From the NCBI GenBank assembly GCA_017457015.1, contig JAFTIG010000060.1:1-64000 (forward strand): a stretch of 64,000 nt of DNA. The letters run 5' to 3'. Both the position numbers and the translations under genes were made by a program. The stretch is from Clostridia bacterium (GTDB taxonomy: Bacteria > Bacillota_A > Clostridia > Christensenellales > Borkfalkiaceae). This document shows positions 8,252-16,632 of the stretch, piece after piece. Each line of letters starts with the position of its first letter. Position 1 is the stretch's first letter. The notes below the pieces were generated by a model, which was not told where the DNA came from, did no database searches, and saw only the letters and a list, made by a program, of their open reading frames with translations.

Positions 8252-8662
8252 ATGTTTAAAAAGGCTTTTATAGTTTTATTTTGTGCAGTGTTCATATTGA
8301 GCGTGTATTTATTAAACGCAGAGCCTGTGTTTGACGGTGAAAAGATAGAAGTTTATACCGTTAGCGGTTCGTCGAACGCTTTGATAAAGACGGTGGATAA
8401 ATACGAATATTTGTTTTTGCCTACCGTAAAGGGGGAAAGCGTTAGGTTAAATGCTGACGGGTTTGACGTTTTAAAGTTGCTTAACGATTATGACGCTAAA
8501 ATGATAATGATTGAAAGGCTTGACGGGGTAGAGTGCTACTACGCCTATTCGTCAAAGATTCGTTATAGAGAAATAATAGGCGGTAAACGTGTGAACTTGC
8601 AAATTGCAGTACGCGGAGAAATCGTGACGGTAGGCTCACCGATAATTTACGGAAGTTTTTAA
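8252..8662 (+). CDS. Small secreted or membrane-anchored protein upstream of an M23 peptidase
   Basis: A 136-residue protein with an N-terminal hydrophobic helix (FIVLFCAVFILSVYLL, about 6-21) acting as a signal or anchor. The soluble part ends in a conserved-looking segment (VNLQIAVRGEIVTVGSPIIYGSF). That ending and the position beside a SpoIIQ-like gene recall the YwmB-type protein found near spoIID/spoIIQ in Firmicutes, but the protein is short and this is tentative. The ATG directly follows a terminator-like hairpin that buries its Shine-Dalgarno. The M23 gene starts 63 bases downstream. Confidence 0.65.
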   Translation: MFKKAFIVLFCAVFILSVYLLNAEPVFDGEKIEVYTVSGSSNALIKTVDKYEYLFLPTVKGESVRLNADGFDVLKLLNDYDAKMIMIERLDGVECYYAYSSKIRYREIIGGKRVNLQIAVRGEIVTVGSPIIYGSF

Positions 8663-8725
8663 AAGAGCGTATAAAAAAATTTTTTAGGGAAATAACCATT
8701 AAGCAAAACAAAAAGGAGTAATATT

Positions 8726-9376
8726 ATGAAAAAATCAAACGGAAGAATTTTAATGTTTTTAAGGCGCAACGCAGTTTATCTCGTGCTTGCGTTATGTATC
8801 TTGGCAGTAGGACTTTCTATAACGTTTATGTTGGTAAACCGTGAAAGTTCAGTGAGTGTGGACAGTGGCAGTAAACCGCCGGTGGTTAAGCCAGTAGAAC
8901 CAGATGAACCTGAAGAGCCAGAAGAACCCGACACCCCCGTAGATCCCGTAATTAAGCCGATAGTGTTTATTATGCCCGTGGCAAACGCGTCGTCAATCGG
9001 GGAATACGGCGACACTATGGTGTGGAACTCTACGCTCGGTCATTACTCTTCGCATTTAGGTTTAGACTTTTTTGCAGAAGAAGGCACGCCCGTATACGCA
9101 GTTTACGACGGAACGGTGAAAAGTGTGGAAAGTACGCTATTAAAAGGGATAACGATAACTATAGATCACGGCAACGGTTTATATACCGTATATAATTCGC
9201 TCGCTGACGGTGATTCAGTGACTGTAGGACAACAAGTCTATCAAGGCGATATAATAGGAGAAGTTTCGGTCACCAACCGCACCGAGTATAAGGACGGCGC
9301 GCACCTACACTTTGAAGTTATAGAAGACGGCGCTTTGATAGATCCGATTAAATATCTAGCGATAGAAGAAAAGTAA
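8726..9376 (+). CDS. M23 (LytM-type) peptidase, SpoIIQ-like
   Basis: A 216-residue protein with a short cytoplasmic N-terminus, one membrane segment (about 15-36), a Pro/Glu-rich linker (50-72), and a C-terminal LytM domain. All four zinc ligand/catalytic residues are present: H110 and D114 in HLGLDF, and H193 and H195 in HLHFEV. An active Zn endopeptidase cutting peptidoglycan crosslinks is therefore expected outside the membrane. Single-TM topology and size fit SpoIIQ, the forespore channel protein, and many clostridial SpoIIQ keep the active site. A vegetative wall hydrolase is the alternative. AAAAAGGAG gives a strong ribosome site. Confidence 0.85.
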   Translation: MKKSNGRILMFLRRNAVYLVLALCILAVGLSITFMLVNRESSVSVDSGSKPPVVKPVEPDEPEEPEEPDTPVDPVIKPIVFIMPVANASSIGEYGDTMVWNSTLGHYSSHLGLDFFAEEGTPVYAVYDGTVKSVESTLLKGITITIDHGNGLYTVYNSLADGDSVTVGQQVYQGDIIGEVSVTNRTEYKDGAHLHFEVIEDGALIDPIKYLAIEEK

Positions 9377-9395
9377 AATGGAATAAAAGCGGTAT

Positions 9396-9439
9396 AACCC
9401 CGAATAAGATAGTATATACTTTCTCGTTCGGGGTTTTTT
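9396..9439 (+). promoter_or_regulatory. Terminator-like hairpin holding the ribosome site of the 9440 gene
   Basis: AACCCCGAA (9396-9404) pairs with TTCGGGGTT (9427-9435), followed by TTTT and ATG at 9440. The only purine-rich site, GGGG (9430-9433), is within the stem six bases before the ATG. It probably also ends the M23 transcript. Confidence 0.75.
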
Positions 9440-10894
9440 ATGAAAAAAACTGCATTAGTTTTAACTATATTAATCGCGCTTTGCGCATGCTTTAATCTTT
9501 ACGGTTGTAAAAAACAAAACGATAGTCGCACTACTTATAATATAAACTGCACGCTCAATAAAAACGTACTTAGCGGTATGGAAACGGTCGGTTTTTATAA
9601 CGATACGGAAAATTCTTTTACCGAATTAAAATTCAATCTTTTTGGTAACGCTTATAGAAAGGATGCAAAATACTCGCCGATTGCTCCGGAATATACGTCG
9701 CGCGCATACCCTAACGGAATAAATTACGGGGATATGCGCATAAATTCGGTTAAGTGTAGCGGAAAGGATTTAGAATTTAGTGTGGGCGGTGAAGACCAAA
9801 ATATTTTGACGGTCAAATTGATTGAAGAAGTATTTCCCGAAGAGCGCGTCAACGTAAGTATAGATTTTACCTTAAATCTTGCAAACGTGATTGCGCGTAC
9901 GGGTGTAAATGCAAAAACGATAAATCTTGCCAACTTTTATCCTATACTTTGCGCAATCGATGACGGCAGTTTTTACGAGTGCTTATATTATGCGATAGGT
10001 GACCCTTTTTACAGTGATTGTGCCGACTACACGGTGACGCTTACCGCCGATAAAGATTACGTCGTTGCGGCAAGCGGTAAAAAGAGTTCGGAAAAAGTGT
10101 CCGCCGATACCGCTACCCGTACTTACAAGATTAGTAACGCGCGTTCTTTTGCGTTTACGTTATCTAAAAATTTTCAGGTTATAACCGATACGAGTACGGG
10201 CGTTGAAATAAACTATTACTATTACGACGACGGTGAGCCGGAAAAGTCGATAGGTTATGCGGTAAATGCGTTAAAGACGTTTACAAATCTCTTTGGAACG
10301 TATCCTTATTCTACCTATTCGGTGGTTAAAACTCCGTTCGTCCAAGGCGGTATGGAATTTCCTGCCCTTACTATGATAGCAGACGATTTAGACGGTATGC
10401 CGTACGGGGAAGTGATAGTACACGAAACGGCTCATCAATGGTGGCAGACGGCAGTAGGGAATAACGAGATAGAGTACGGGTTTTTAGACGAAGGGCTTGC
10501 CGAATATTCGGTAGTGTTGTTTTACGAAAAATTTCCCGAATACGGTTATACCCGTGAAAGTCTTATAAAGGCAAGTGAAGATACTTATAAGGTTTTTTGC
10601 ACGGTGTCGGATAAAGTGTTCGGCAAAGTTAATACGGTGATGATTAGAAGTTTAAAAGATTTCGGTGGAGAATACGAATACGTAAACATTGCCTACGTCA
10701 AGCCGTGCATTATGTACGATACGCTTAGAAAGACCGTTGGCGACGCAAGATTTTTTACGGCGTTAAGAAGATATTACTCATCGTATAAATTTAAAAATGC
10801 CACGCCGCACGATTTGGTCGGTGCGTTTGAAAAAACGGGCGCGGATACCAACGGATTTTTTCAAAGTTTTTTCGATGGAAAAGTTATAATTTAG
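9440..10894 (+). CDS. M1-family zinc metallopeptidase lipoprotein
   Basis: A 484-residue protein with a lipoprotein signal (MKKTALVLTILIALCACFNLYG then Cys23). The gluzincin site is clear: HETAH at 328-332 and the third ligand E351 in FLDEGLAEY. The substrate motif GGMEF (303-307) corresponds to GxMEN of M1 aminopeptidases, with Phe in place of Asn. An N-terminal beta domain (about 30-240) precedes the catalytic domain; the C-terminal HEAT-like domain of full M1 enzymes is absent. It would sit on the outer face of the membrane and trim peptides. Its ATG directly follows a hairpin that includes its ribosome site. Confidence 0.9.
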   Translation: MKKTALVLTILIALCACFNLYGCKKQNDSRTTYNINCTLNKNVLSGMETVGFYNDTENSFTELKFNLFGNAYRKDAKYSPIAPEYTSRAYPNGINYGDMRINSVKCSGKDLEFSVGGEDQNILTVKLIEEVFPEERVNVSIDFTLNLANVIARTGVNAKTINLANFYPILCAIDDGSFYECLYYAIGDPFYSDCADYTVTLTADKDYVVAASGKKSSEKVSADTATRTYKISNARSFAFTLSKNFQVITDTSTGVEINYYYYDDGEPEKSIGYAVNALKTFTNLFGTYPYSTYSVVKTPFVQGGMEFPALTMIADDLDGMPYGEVIVHETAHQWWQTAVGNNEIEYGFLDEGLAEYSVVLFYEKFPEYGYTRESLIKASEDTYKVFCTVSDKVFGKVNTVMIRSLKDFGGEYEYVNIAYVKPCIMYDTLRKTVGDARFFTALRRYYSSYKFKNATPHDLVGAFEKTGADTNGFFQSFFDGKVII

Positions 10895-10900
10895 TTAAAA

Positions 10901-10936
10901 GTGCACCGCAATTTTGGCGGTGCGCTTTATTTTTTG
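10901..10936 (+). terminator. Intrinsic terminator
   Basis: GCACCGC (10903-10909) and GCGGTGC (10917-10923), followed by a T-rich tract. Confidence 0.85.
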
Positions 10937-10987
10937 AGATAATTTGAAAAAATGTGGAAAATTAAACGGTAAAATAAATATTATCTA

Positions 10988-11016
10988 TTGACAAAACTTT
11001 CTTAAAATGTTAAACT
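10988..11016 (+). promoter_or_regulatory. Promoter of the LRR lipoprotein gene
   Basis: TTGACA (10988-10993), 17-bp spacer, TAAACT (11011-11016). The in-frame TTG at 11019 lies between this -10 and the predicted transcription start, which rules it out as the initiation codon. Confidence 0.7.
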
Positions 11017-11057
11017 AATTGAGTATACGATTAAATTATTTTAGGCAAGGAGATTTT

Positions 11058-12086
11058 ATGAGAAAATTATTAAATATTTTACTCACTATCGTAATAGCAA
11101 CGCTTGCAGTATTTTCACTTACCGCTTGTTCGTCTGACGACGACGGAATAAAAAGCAATGCAAAAGGTCTTTTAATTAACAAGGTCAAGGGCGTTTATAT
11201 TATTTACGATTACGTTCCTGAAACTGAACTTACTGACGGCGTTCTCGATATCGGCGCGATTTTAGAAGATGAAGGATACGAAGGTGAGTTCAAAATTAAG
11301 AAAGGCGCGTTTAGCGGTAACACCGATATAGTTAAACTTATCGTACCTGATACCGTTAAAGAAATTGCAAAGGGCGCGTTTGAAAAGATGAAAAATCTTA
11401 AAGAACTTGAAGTACCTTATATCGGCAAGACTATAAATTCGGACGCATATTATCGTGAGAGTGCAGACGCCGTTGATAAGGCTGTTGACGCGGAGAAAAC
11501 TCTTTCTCATTTCTTTGGCGCAGACGAGTATGCAGAAGGTAAGCAAATTACCGTTGCAGGCACTACTTGTTATATGCCCGTAACGCTCGACACCATAACC
11601 GTTAACGCAACCAAGTACTATCAAGATCCTAATGAAGTTAAGGAAAATTATTATAGTATTCCCAAGGATGCGTTTAGTGGTGCTACTAACATTAAGAAAG
11701 TAAATCTTAAAGGTGCATATCTCGGTGCGATCGGTGAAAACGCGTTTAGCGGTTGTACGGCTCTTTCTACGATAACTGTTCCCGCTACCGTTAAAACCAT
11801 TTATAAAGATGCGTTCAAGGGTTGTACTAAACTTGAAAGCGTAATTATTGACAGCCAAATGACCGATAAATCACTCGTCGTTAAAGAAGGTGTGTTTAGC
11901 GGTTGCATAAAGATGAACTATATCGGTTCAGGTGCTGTTGAAAATCTTACTTTAGATTTTGGCAAGGTTGCAAGTGCTGATAAAAACGCATTTGATTTCG
12001 GCAGAGAAAACGCTCAATACAACGTAGTTAACACGATAGAAAATCTTACGATCGCACTTGGCGAAACCAAAATCGTTAACGCTTAA
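11058..12086 (+). CDS. BspA-type leucine-rich repeat lipoprotein
   Basis: A 342-residue lipoprotein starting at ATG 11058, with AAGGAG just upstream and signal MRKLLNILLTIVIATLAVF followed by LTAC. The body carries LRR_5 (BspA/TpLRR) repeats of the form IPKDAFSGATNIKKVNL, IGENAFSGCTALSTITVP and IYKDAFKGCTKLESVII. Such repeats form an extended surface structure and often mediate binding to host or other bacterial surfaces. A region between the first and later repeats (about 125-190) is non-repetitive. The ligand is unknown. Confidence 0.9.
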   Translation: MRKLLNILLTIVIATLAVFSLTACSSDDDGIKSNAKGLLINKVKGVYIIYDYVPETELTDGVLDIGAILEDEGYEGEFKIKKGAFSGNTDIVKLIVPDTVKEIAKGAFEKMKNLKELEVPYIGKTINSDAYYRESADAVDKAVDAEKTLSHFFGADEYAEGKQITVAGTTCYMPVTLDTITVNATKYYQDPNEVKENYYSIPKDAFSGATNIKKVNLKGAYLGAIGENAFSGCTALSTITVPATVKTIYKDAFKGCTKLESVIIDSQMTDKSLVVKEGVFSGCIKMNYIGSGAVENLTLDFGKVASADKNAFDFGRENAQYNVVNTIENLTIALGETKIVNA

Positions 12087-12150
12087 AAATTATAATTTAA
12101 CTAAAAAAGCACGTGCAGTTTGCAAGTGCGTTTCGTATATAGCATAAATT

Positions 12151-12177
12151 AAACGCGACTGAATTTCAGTCGCGTTT
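12151..12177. terminator. Palindromic, probably bidirectional terminator
   Basis: A 12-bp perfect stem (AAACGCGACTGA/TCAGTCGCGTTT) with a 3-base loop between converging genes; T-rich but interrupted tracts on both sides. Confidence 0.65.
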
Positions 12178-12202
12178 AGCGTTTGATTGATGTTTATAAG
12201 TA

Positions 12203-13414
12203 TTATAACTTTGTTATCGTAACTTCCTTAAGGGTATATTTCAGTGCGCCCAAGTGATTGAATCCACCGTATTCTATAAGAGTTTCAACGTATACGAGCG
12301 GTAACGATCTTTCATAACTGTCACGACTGTCGGTTATAGCGCTTTCGTTTGAAAGTGCGTCCGTCTTAACGTTTTTCTGTAACACTACGTATTGCGCAGT
12401 ACCTACGTTATCAGTTCCGCCTATTACGAACGAAACGTTTTTAACGGGTATTGAAAGGTCGGTTGGGTTTGGCGTGGTTTCGGTTGCCTTATCTATAATC
12501 GTTTGGTTATTATATTTTAAGCCACCGTCAAGTTTTAGCGTGCTGTCGTTTGCGTTTTTAACGGTCAAATCTTTTGCTTCTCCGTATACGGGGGAAACGG
12601 TCGGGATAGTCGTGCTACTTTCAGCGGAGAGCCCTGTGTTCCTTATAGCGAATAAAAGTTGGTTGTTGTCGATAAGTCTTTTTACTTCGTATTCGTAAGT
12701 GTTAGTACCGCCGTTTAATGCTTTGAGTTTATTGACGAGTGCCGTTTGATCTTCGGTTCTATTTTCTTTTACTGTATCGAGTGCGGTCCTTATCGCATTT
12801 AAGTCCACCGCGTTCACGTCTTCATCTTTTTCTGCCGAATATTGCTTTTTCACTTGAGTGTAACTTCCGTTCCCGTACTTTGTCGTGTACTCAAATATTG
12901 CTTGAACTGTAGTTACCTTTCCGTTTGAAAGATAGATGAAAGTGTTTTTGATAAGAGATCTAGAATAGATGGGCGCAAGCGACTGACCTGATTCGTAAAA
13001 ATAAACTTCATTTATAACGTGGTCGTCAAAACTCTTTTCATTTTCCGTACCTTTCTCAAAAGTAACTTTTAGGCCTAGTTCACTTTTTAGATAAAAGATT
13101 TTAGCGTCGTAATTAATACTCTTACTGATAGTCGTCGTATCGGGATTACCGTTAAACGTCATTGTGTAAGTGCCTTTATAGTCGGGGATAAGAGAGTCTT
13201 TAATTCCGTCCGAACGTTTTATGCTAGCATAACTGTCAATGCGTTCAACGTCGTATTTAAGAATTTCCGTGTAGTCGGTATTGATTTCCGATGCACCGCC
13301 ACCGCCAGCATAATCGTTGTTGAACGAAAGTGGTGAAGTTTCTCCGCATCCGCTTAAAATAAGCATTGAGAGCGACAGAATTACTGCCGTCAAAGATAAT
13401 AAAAATTTCTTCAT
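12203..13414 (-). CDS. Putative lipoprotein of unknown function
   Basis: A 403-residue protein starting at ATG 13414 with GGAG close upstream; an earlier in-frame ATG would place 14 residues within the promoter region. The signal is MKKFLLSLTAVILSLSMLILSG followed by a lipobox Cys. The mature part is polar, rich in Thr, Asn, Tyr and Lys and predicted to be mostly strands, with no domain I recognise. It stands alone, divergent from addB. Probably a surface-exposed lipid-anchored protein. Confidence 0.75.
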   Translation of the reverse strand: MKKFLLSLTAVILSLSMLILSGCGETSPLSFNNDYAGGGGASEINTDYTEILKYDVERIDSYASIKRSDGIKDSLIPDYKGTYTMTFNGNPDTTTISKSINYDAKIFYLKSELGLKVTFEKGTENEKSFDDHVINEVYFYESGQSLAPIYSRSLIKNTFIYLSNGKVTTVQAIFEYTTKYGNGSYTQVKKQYSAEKDEDVNAVDLNAIRTALDTVKENRTEDQTALVNKLKALNGGTNTYEYEVKRLIDNNQLLFAIRNTGLSAESSTTIPTVSPVYGEAKDLTVKNANDSTLKLDGGLKYNNQTIIDKATETTPNPTDLSIPVKNVSFVIGGTDNVGTAQYVVLQKNVKTDALSNESAITDSRDSYERSLPLVYVETLIEYGGFNHLGALKYTLKEVTITKL

Positions 13415-13444
13415 TTTATTCTCCGTTATATAATTGTCTATACA

Positions 13445-13473
13445 ATAATACCACAAAATAAAAAAATTGTAAA
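13445..13473 (-). promoter_or_regulatory. Promoter of the 12203-13414 lipoprotein
   Basis: Minus strand TTTACA (13473-13468), 17-bp spacer, TATTAT (13450-13445). Confidence 0.7.
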
Positions 13474-13490
13474 TACATACGCAAAAAAAC

Positions 13491-13518
13491 TTTAAAAGTT
13501 TATAAAATATGTTAAAAT
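13491..13518 (+). promoter_or_regulatory. Promoter of addB, positioned for a leaderless start
   Basis: Extended -10 TGTTAAAAT (hexamer TAAAAT 13513-13518) with a weak -35 TTTAAA at 16-bp spacing. Exactly six bases separate the hexamer from the ATG at 13525, and no Shine-Dalgarno exists. Confidence 0.65.
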
Positions 13519-13524
13519 ATAAGT

Positions 13525-16500
13525 ATGATAAAATTACTTACGACAAATTCTTATTTCAATTTATTTACGTTGCTTATAAAAAATATAGACGGCGTAAACG
13601 CGGTCGGCGGAAAAAATATAGTTTTTTGCGAAGAAAAGGTTTCGCTTATGGCGGAGCGTATGCTTTGTGCCGAAACGGGCGGTAGTTTTAATACCGACGT
13701 GTATTCGTTCGGCAATTTTTTGCGTACGAAAAAACAGGTGGATAACGTTTTAAGTAAAGAAGGCTCGGCAATGGCGGTAAAGCGAATACTCTCGTCGTGC
13801 AATCTCAAATGTTTCAAAGCGAGCAAGACCACGCTTGCGCCCACCCTTTACGAACTCATCATGCAACTAAAGAGCGCCAAAGTTTTACCGAGCGATATAG
13901 CGGTTGCAGCCGACGGCGTGGACGGGATACTCAAAAGTAAACTGCAAGACGTAGCGGAGATTTATTCTAGGTACGAAGAATTTATTAAAGAAAACGGTTA
14001 CGAAGACCAAAGTTCTATTTTGACCTATCTGCCCACGATTATAGAAGATAGTGATTTAATTTGCAGTGCAAACGTATACTTGGTAGGTTTTTCCGGCTTT
14101 ACTGCGCAGATACGCGCCGTGATTGATAAACTTATAGACAAGGCAAAGAGCGTCACTGCGATTTTGTGCGAAGGGGAAAATCCCTTGGTGTTCGTAAACG
14201 AAACTGCAACTTTTATAAGACGCGTTGCAAAAGAAAAGGGCGTAGCCATACTTGAAGAGCGGTATGACAGCGGATATTCTACGGCGGGGAGAGTAATAGT
14301 CGATAACTTATTTTATCCGTCAAAAAAAGAAAGTCGCGCCATTACCGAAAAAGGCAACGTACACCTATACGCAGCGCCGTCAGGGGCAAAAGAAGTCGAA
14401 AGAGTTGGACAGGTAATTAAACGCCTAGTAATGCACGGAGCGTGCCGTTATCGCGATATTACGATTGCATTGCCCGATATAGGCGGATATAGAGAATATA
14501 TTAAAAGTTCGTTCAATGCGCTCGGGATACCGTTCTTTTTAGACGAGCGCAAAAAACCCGATAACCATCCGCTAATAACGTTAATCTTATCGTATATAGA
14601 CGCTTATAGAAAGAATTTTGAAAGAAACGCGCTAACTGCGTTTTTTAAAAATCCGCTATATTCTGCCGACAAAGAATTTACCGATGAGTTCAGTAAATAT
14701 CTTATTAAATACAATATAAATTACGGTAGAATAAGAGAGCCGTTCACCTTTTCTACCGATGGAAAATACGACCTTAACGATTTTGAAGAATTTAGAAAAA
14801 CGCTCTGTGATTTCAGTGAGCGTTTTGACGTGCGCGGTATGATAGACAAACTTTTGGTGAAAGAAAAGATCGACGGATTCACTGAAAGGCTAAAAGCCGT
14901 TGGAGAAAGCGAAGAGGCGGCGGTAAACGTTCAGATTTATGAAAAAGTAATTAAGATTTTAGACGAAATGCAGATGCTTTTATCGGGCGTTAAAATGTCG
15001 GTAGCCGAGTATAAGGCGGTATTTTTGAGCGGTGTTGCCGCGTTAGAGTTATCCATTATTCCACAGTATAACGACGCCGTGTTTATAGGCGGATATAAGG
15101 CTACTGCGCTCGCTAAAGCAGATTATTTATTTGCAATGGGGCTTACTGCAGACGTGCCTAACGTACGTTCCGACGTCGCGCTTTTATCGGACGGAGATAT
15201 AGATGCTTTGGAAAAAATCAAGGTTATGGTAGAGCCGAAGATAAAAGTAGTTAATCACCGAACGCGTGAAAACGTCGCGCTTGCGCTCGCCGCGTTTAAT
15301 AAGAAATTATTTTTATCTTACCCCGTATCGGCAGTAGACGGCAAAAAGAACGAAAAGAGCGAAGTTGTAACTTCTATATCGTCACTCATAGAGTTTGATA
15401 AGTTTCCTGAAGAGCACGGATATTTAACCTTTAAGCAAGGATTAAAAACGTTTGCGAAAGAGAGCGGAGAGTTTTACGACGGGATTAGGGCAGACTTTTC
15501 AGACGCATCCACCTTTTACGCAACCGACCAAACGGGTACTGCAAAAGAAATGGTAGAGCGTGCCAACAGAAAAATTCAAATAACACTTGACAGAAAAGTG
15601 GACGGTTTATTAGGCAAAGAAACGTCGCCTACAACGATCGAAGATTATTATAAGTGCCCGTACCGTGCGTTTTTAGCGCACGTTTTAAGGCTTGAAAACC
15701 AAGACGACGGGAGCGTTAGCGTGTTATCTGTAGGTAATCTTATGCACGAGATTTTTCGCCGTTATGCAAACGAGATGGACAAAGTTACGGACGAGCGGAG
15801 TTCCGACCAACTTTTTGACAAGATAAAAGATAAAATTTTAGAGAGAGAAGAATACAAAAGGTTTTTATCAGACGGGGCTAACAGGGCAGCCGTTTCGCGC
15901 GTTGTAAGGGAGAGTAAAAAGTATTGCTATGAAACTTTTAACTCGCTTAAAGACTCGTCTTTTAAAGTATCAAAAACCGAAGCGTCTTTCGGGGACGGAA
16001 AAGATTATCCCGCAATATCACTAAACGGTGGAGCGGTAAAACTTAAGGGCAAGATAGATAGAGTTGACGAGAGCGACTCGTATTTTAGAGTGCTCGATTA
16101 TAAGACGGGTAAGGCAGACGCTGCTGATAAAGCGTTGTTTGCGGGGTTAAAGTTACAACTTTATCTTTACGCGGCGGCGGTTAAAGGAAAATATCCCGAC
16201 GGGGAAAAACAGCCTGCTGGACTTTACTATTTACCAGTTGCCGATAAATACGAAAAGCACGACGACAAGAAAAAGTGTATGGCTGTAGGTAAAACGCTCG
16301 GAGATAAAGATGCGCTTTTATCGCAGGATAAACTTATAGAAGTCAACGGGGAAAGTCTATTCGTGCCCGTTAAAAAAGATAAAAACGGCAAATTTAAGAA
16401 CGTGACGGACGGTCAAACGCTCTCTGCGTATATCGATTACGCGGTTGAGATAAGTTCGCTTGCGGCAAAGCGTATGACCGACGGCGTGATAGTACCGTCA

Positions 16501-16632
16501 CCGTTTGAAGGAGTTTGCGATTATTGCGAATTTAAATCACTATGCGGTGGTTTGGGCGTAGAAAGGTCGCTAGGAAAGGTTTGCGAAAAGACTATTACGG
16601 ACGCTAAAAAGGGGGGTGGGGAAAATGGCTGA
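13525..16632 (+). CDS. addB: AddB, helicase-exonuclease subunit B
   Basis: A 1035-residue subunit of the AddAB enzyme that resects double-strand breaks for RecA loading. The C-terminal RecB-type nuclease domain shows IDRVDE, LDYKTG and QLYLYAAA. Four cysteines of the iron-sulfur pin are present: C711 in YKCPYRAF and C998, C1001, C1007 in CDYCEFKSLC. The N-terminal helicase-like part lacks a Walker A motif (no GxxxxGK in the first 60 residues), as in RexB-type members. It overlaps addA by 8 bases, a coupled pair. The ATG lies six bases after a -10 hexamer. Confidence 0.92.
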   Translation: MIKLLTTNSYFNLFTLLIKNIDGVNAVGGKNIVFCEEKVSLMAERMLCAETGGSFNTDVYSFGNFLRTKKQVDNVLSKEGSAMAVKRILSSCNLKCFKASKTTLAPTLYELIMQLKSAKVLPSDIAVAADGVDGILKSKLQDVAEIYSRYEEFIKENGYEDQSSILTYLPTIIEDSDLICSANVYLVGFSGFTAQIRAVIDKLIDKAKSVTAILCEGENPLVFVNETATFIRRVAKEKGVAILEERYDSGYSTAGRVIVDNLFYPSKKESRAITEKGNVHLYAAPSGAKEVERVGQVIKRLVMHGACRYRDITIALPDIGGYREYIKSSFNALGIPFFLDERKKPDNHPLITLILSYIDAYRKNFERNALTAFFKNPLYSADKEFTDEFSKYLIKYNINYGRIREPFTFSTDGKYDLNDFEEFRKTLCDFSERFDVRGMIDKLLVKEKIDGFTERLKAVGESEEAAVNVQIYEKVIKILDEMQMLLSGVKMSVAEYKAVFLSGVAALELSIIPQYNDAVFIGGYKATALAKADYLFAMGLTADVPNVRSDVALLSDGDIDALEKIKVMVEPKIKVVNHRTRENVALALAAFNKKLFLSYPVSAVDGKKNEKSEVVTSISSLIEFDKFPEEHGYLTFKQGLKTFAKESGEFYDGIRADFSDASTFYATDQTGTAKEMVERANRKIQITLDRKVDGLLGKETSPTTIEDYYKCPYRAFLAHVLRLENQDDGSVSVLSVGNLMHEIFRRYANEMDKVTDERSSDQLFDKIKDKILEREEYKRFLSDGANRAAVSRVVRESKKYCYETFNSLKDSSFKVSKTEASFGDGKDYPAISLNGGAVKLKGKIDRVDESDSYFRVLDYKTGKADAADKALFAGLKLQLYLYAAAVKGKYPDGEKQPAGLYYLPVADKYEKHDDKKKCMAVGKTLGDKDALLSQDKLIEVNGESLFVPVKKDKNGKFKNVTDGQTLSAYIDYAVEISSLAAKRMTDGVIVPSPFEGVCDYCEFKSLCGGLGVERSLGKVCEKTITDAKKGGGENG

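Noticed and set aside
8880..8945. Pro/Glu repeat in the M23 gene as a DNA repeat element
   Set aside because: It is an ordinary low-complexity linker between membrane helix and peptidase domain.
11019..11057. TTG start giving a longer LRR lipoprotein
   Set aside because: It lies between the -10 and the transcript start, and it would put 13 residues before a clear lipoprotein signal.
12960..13456. Earlier ATG (13456) for the minus-strand lipoprotein
   Set aside because: It overlaps the promoter and adds a polar leader before the signal peptide; ATG 13414 has GGAG.
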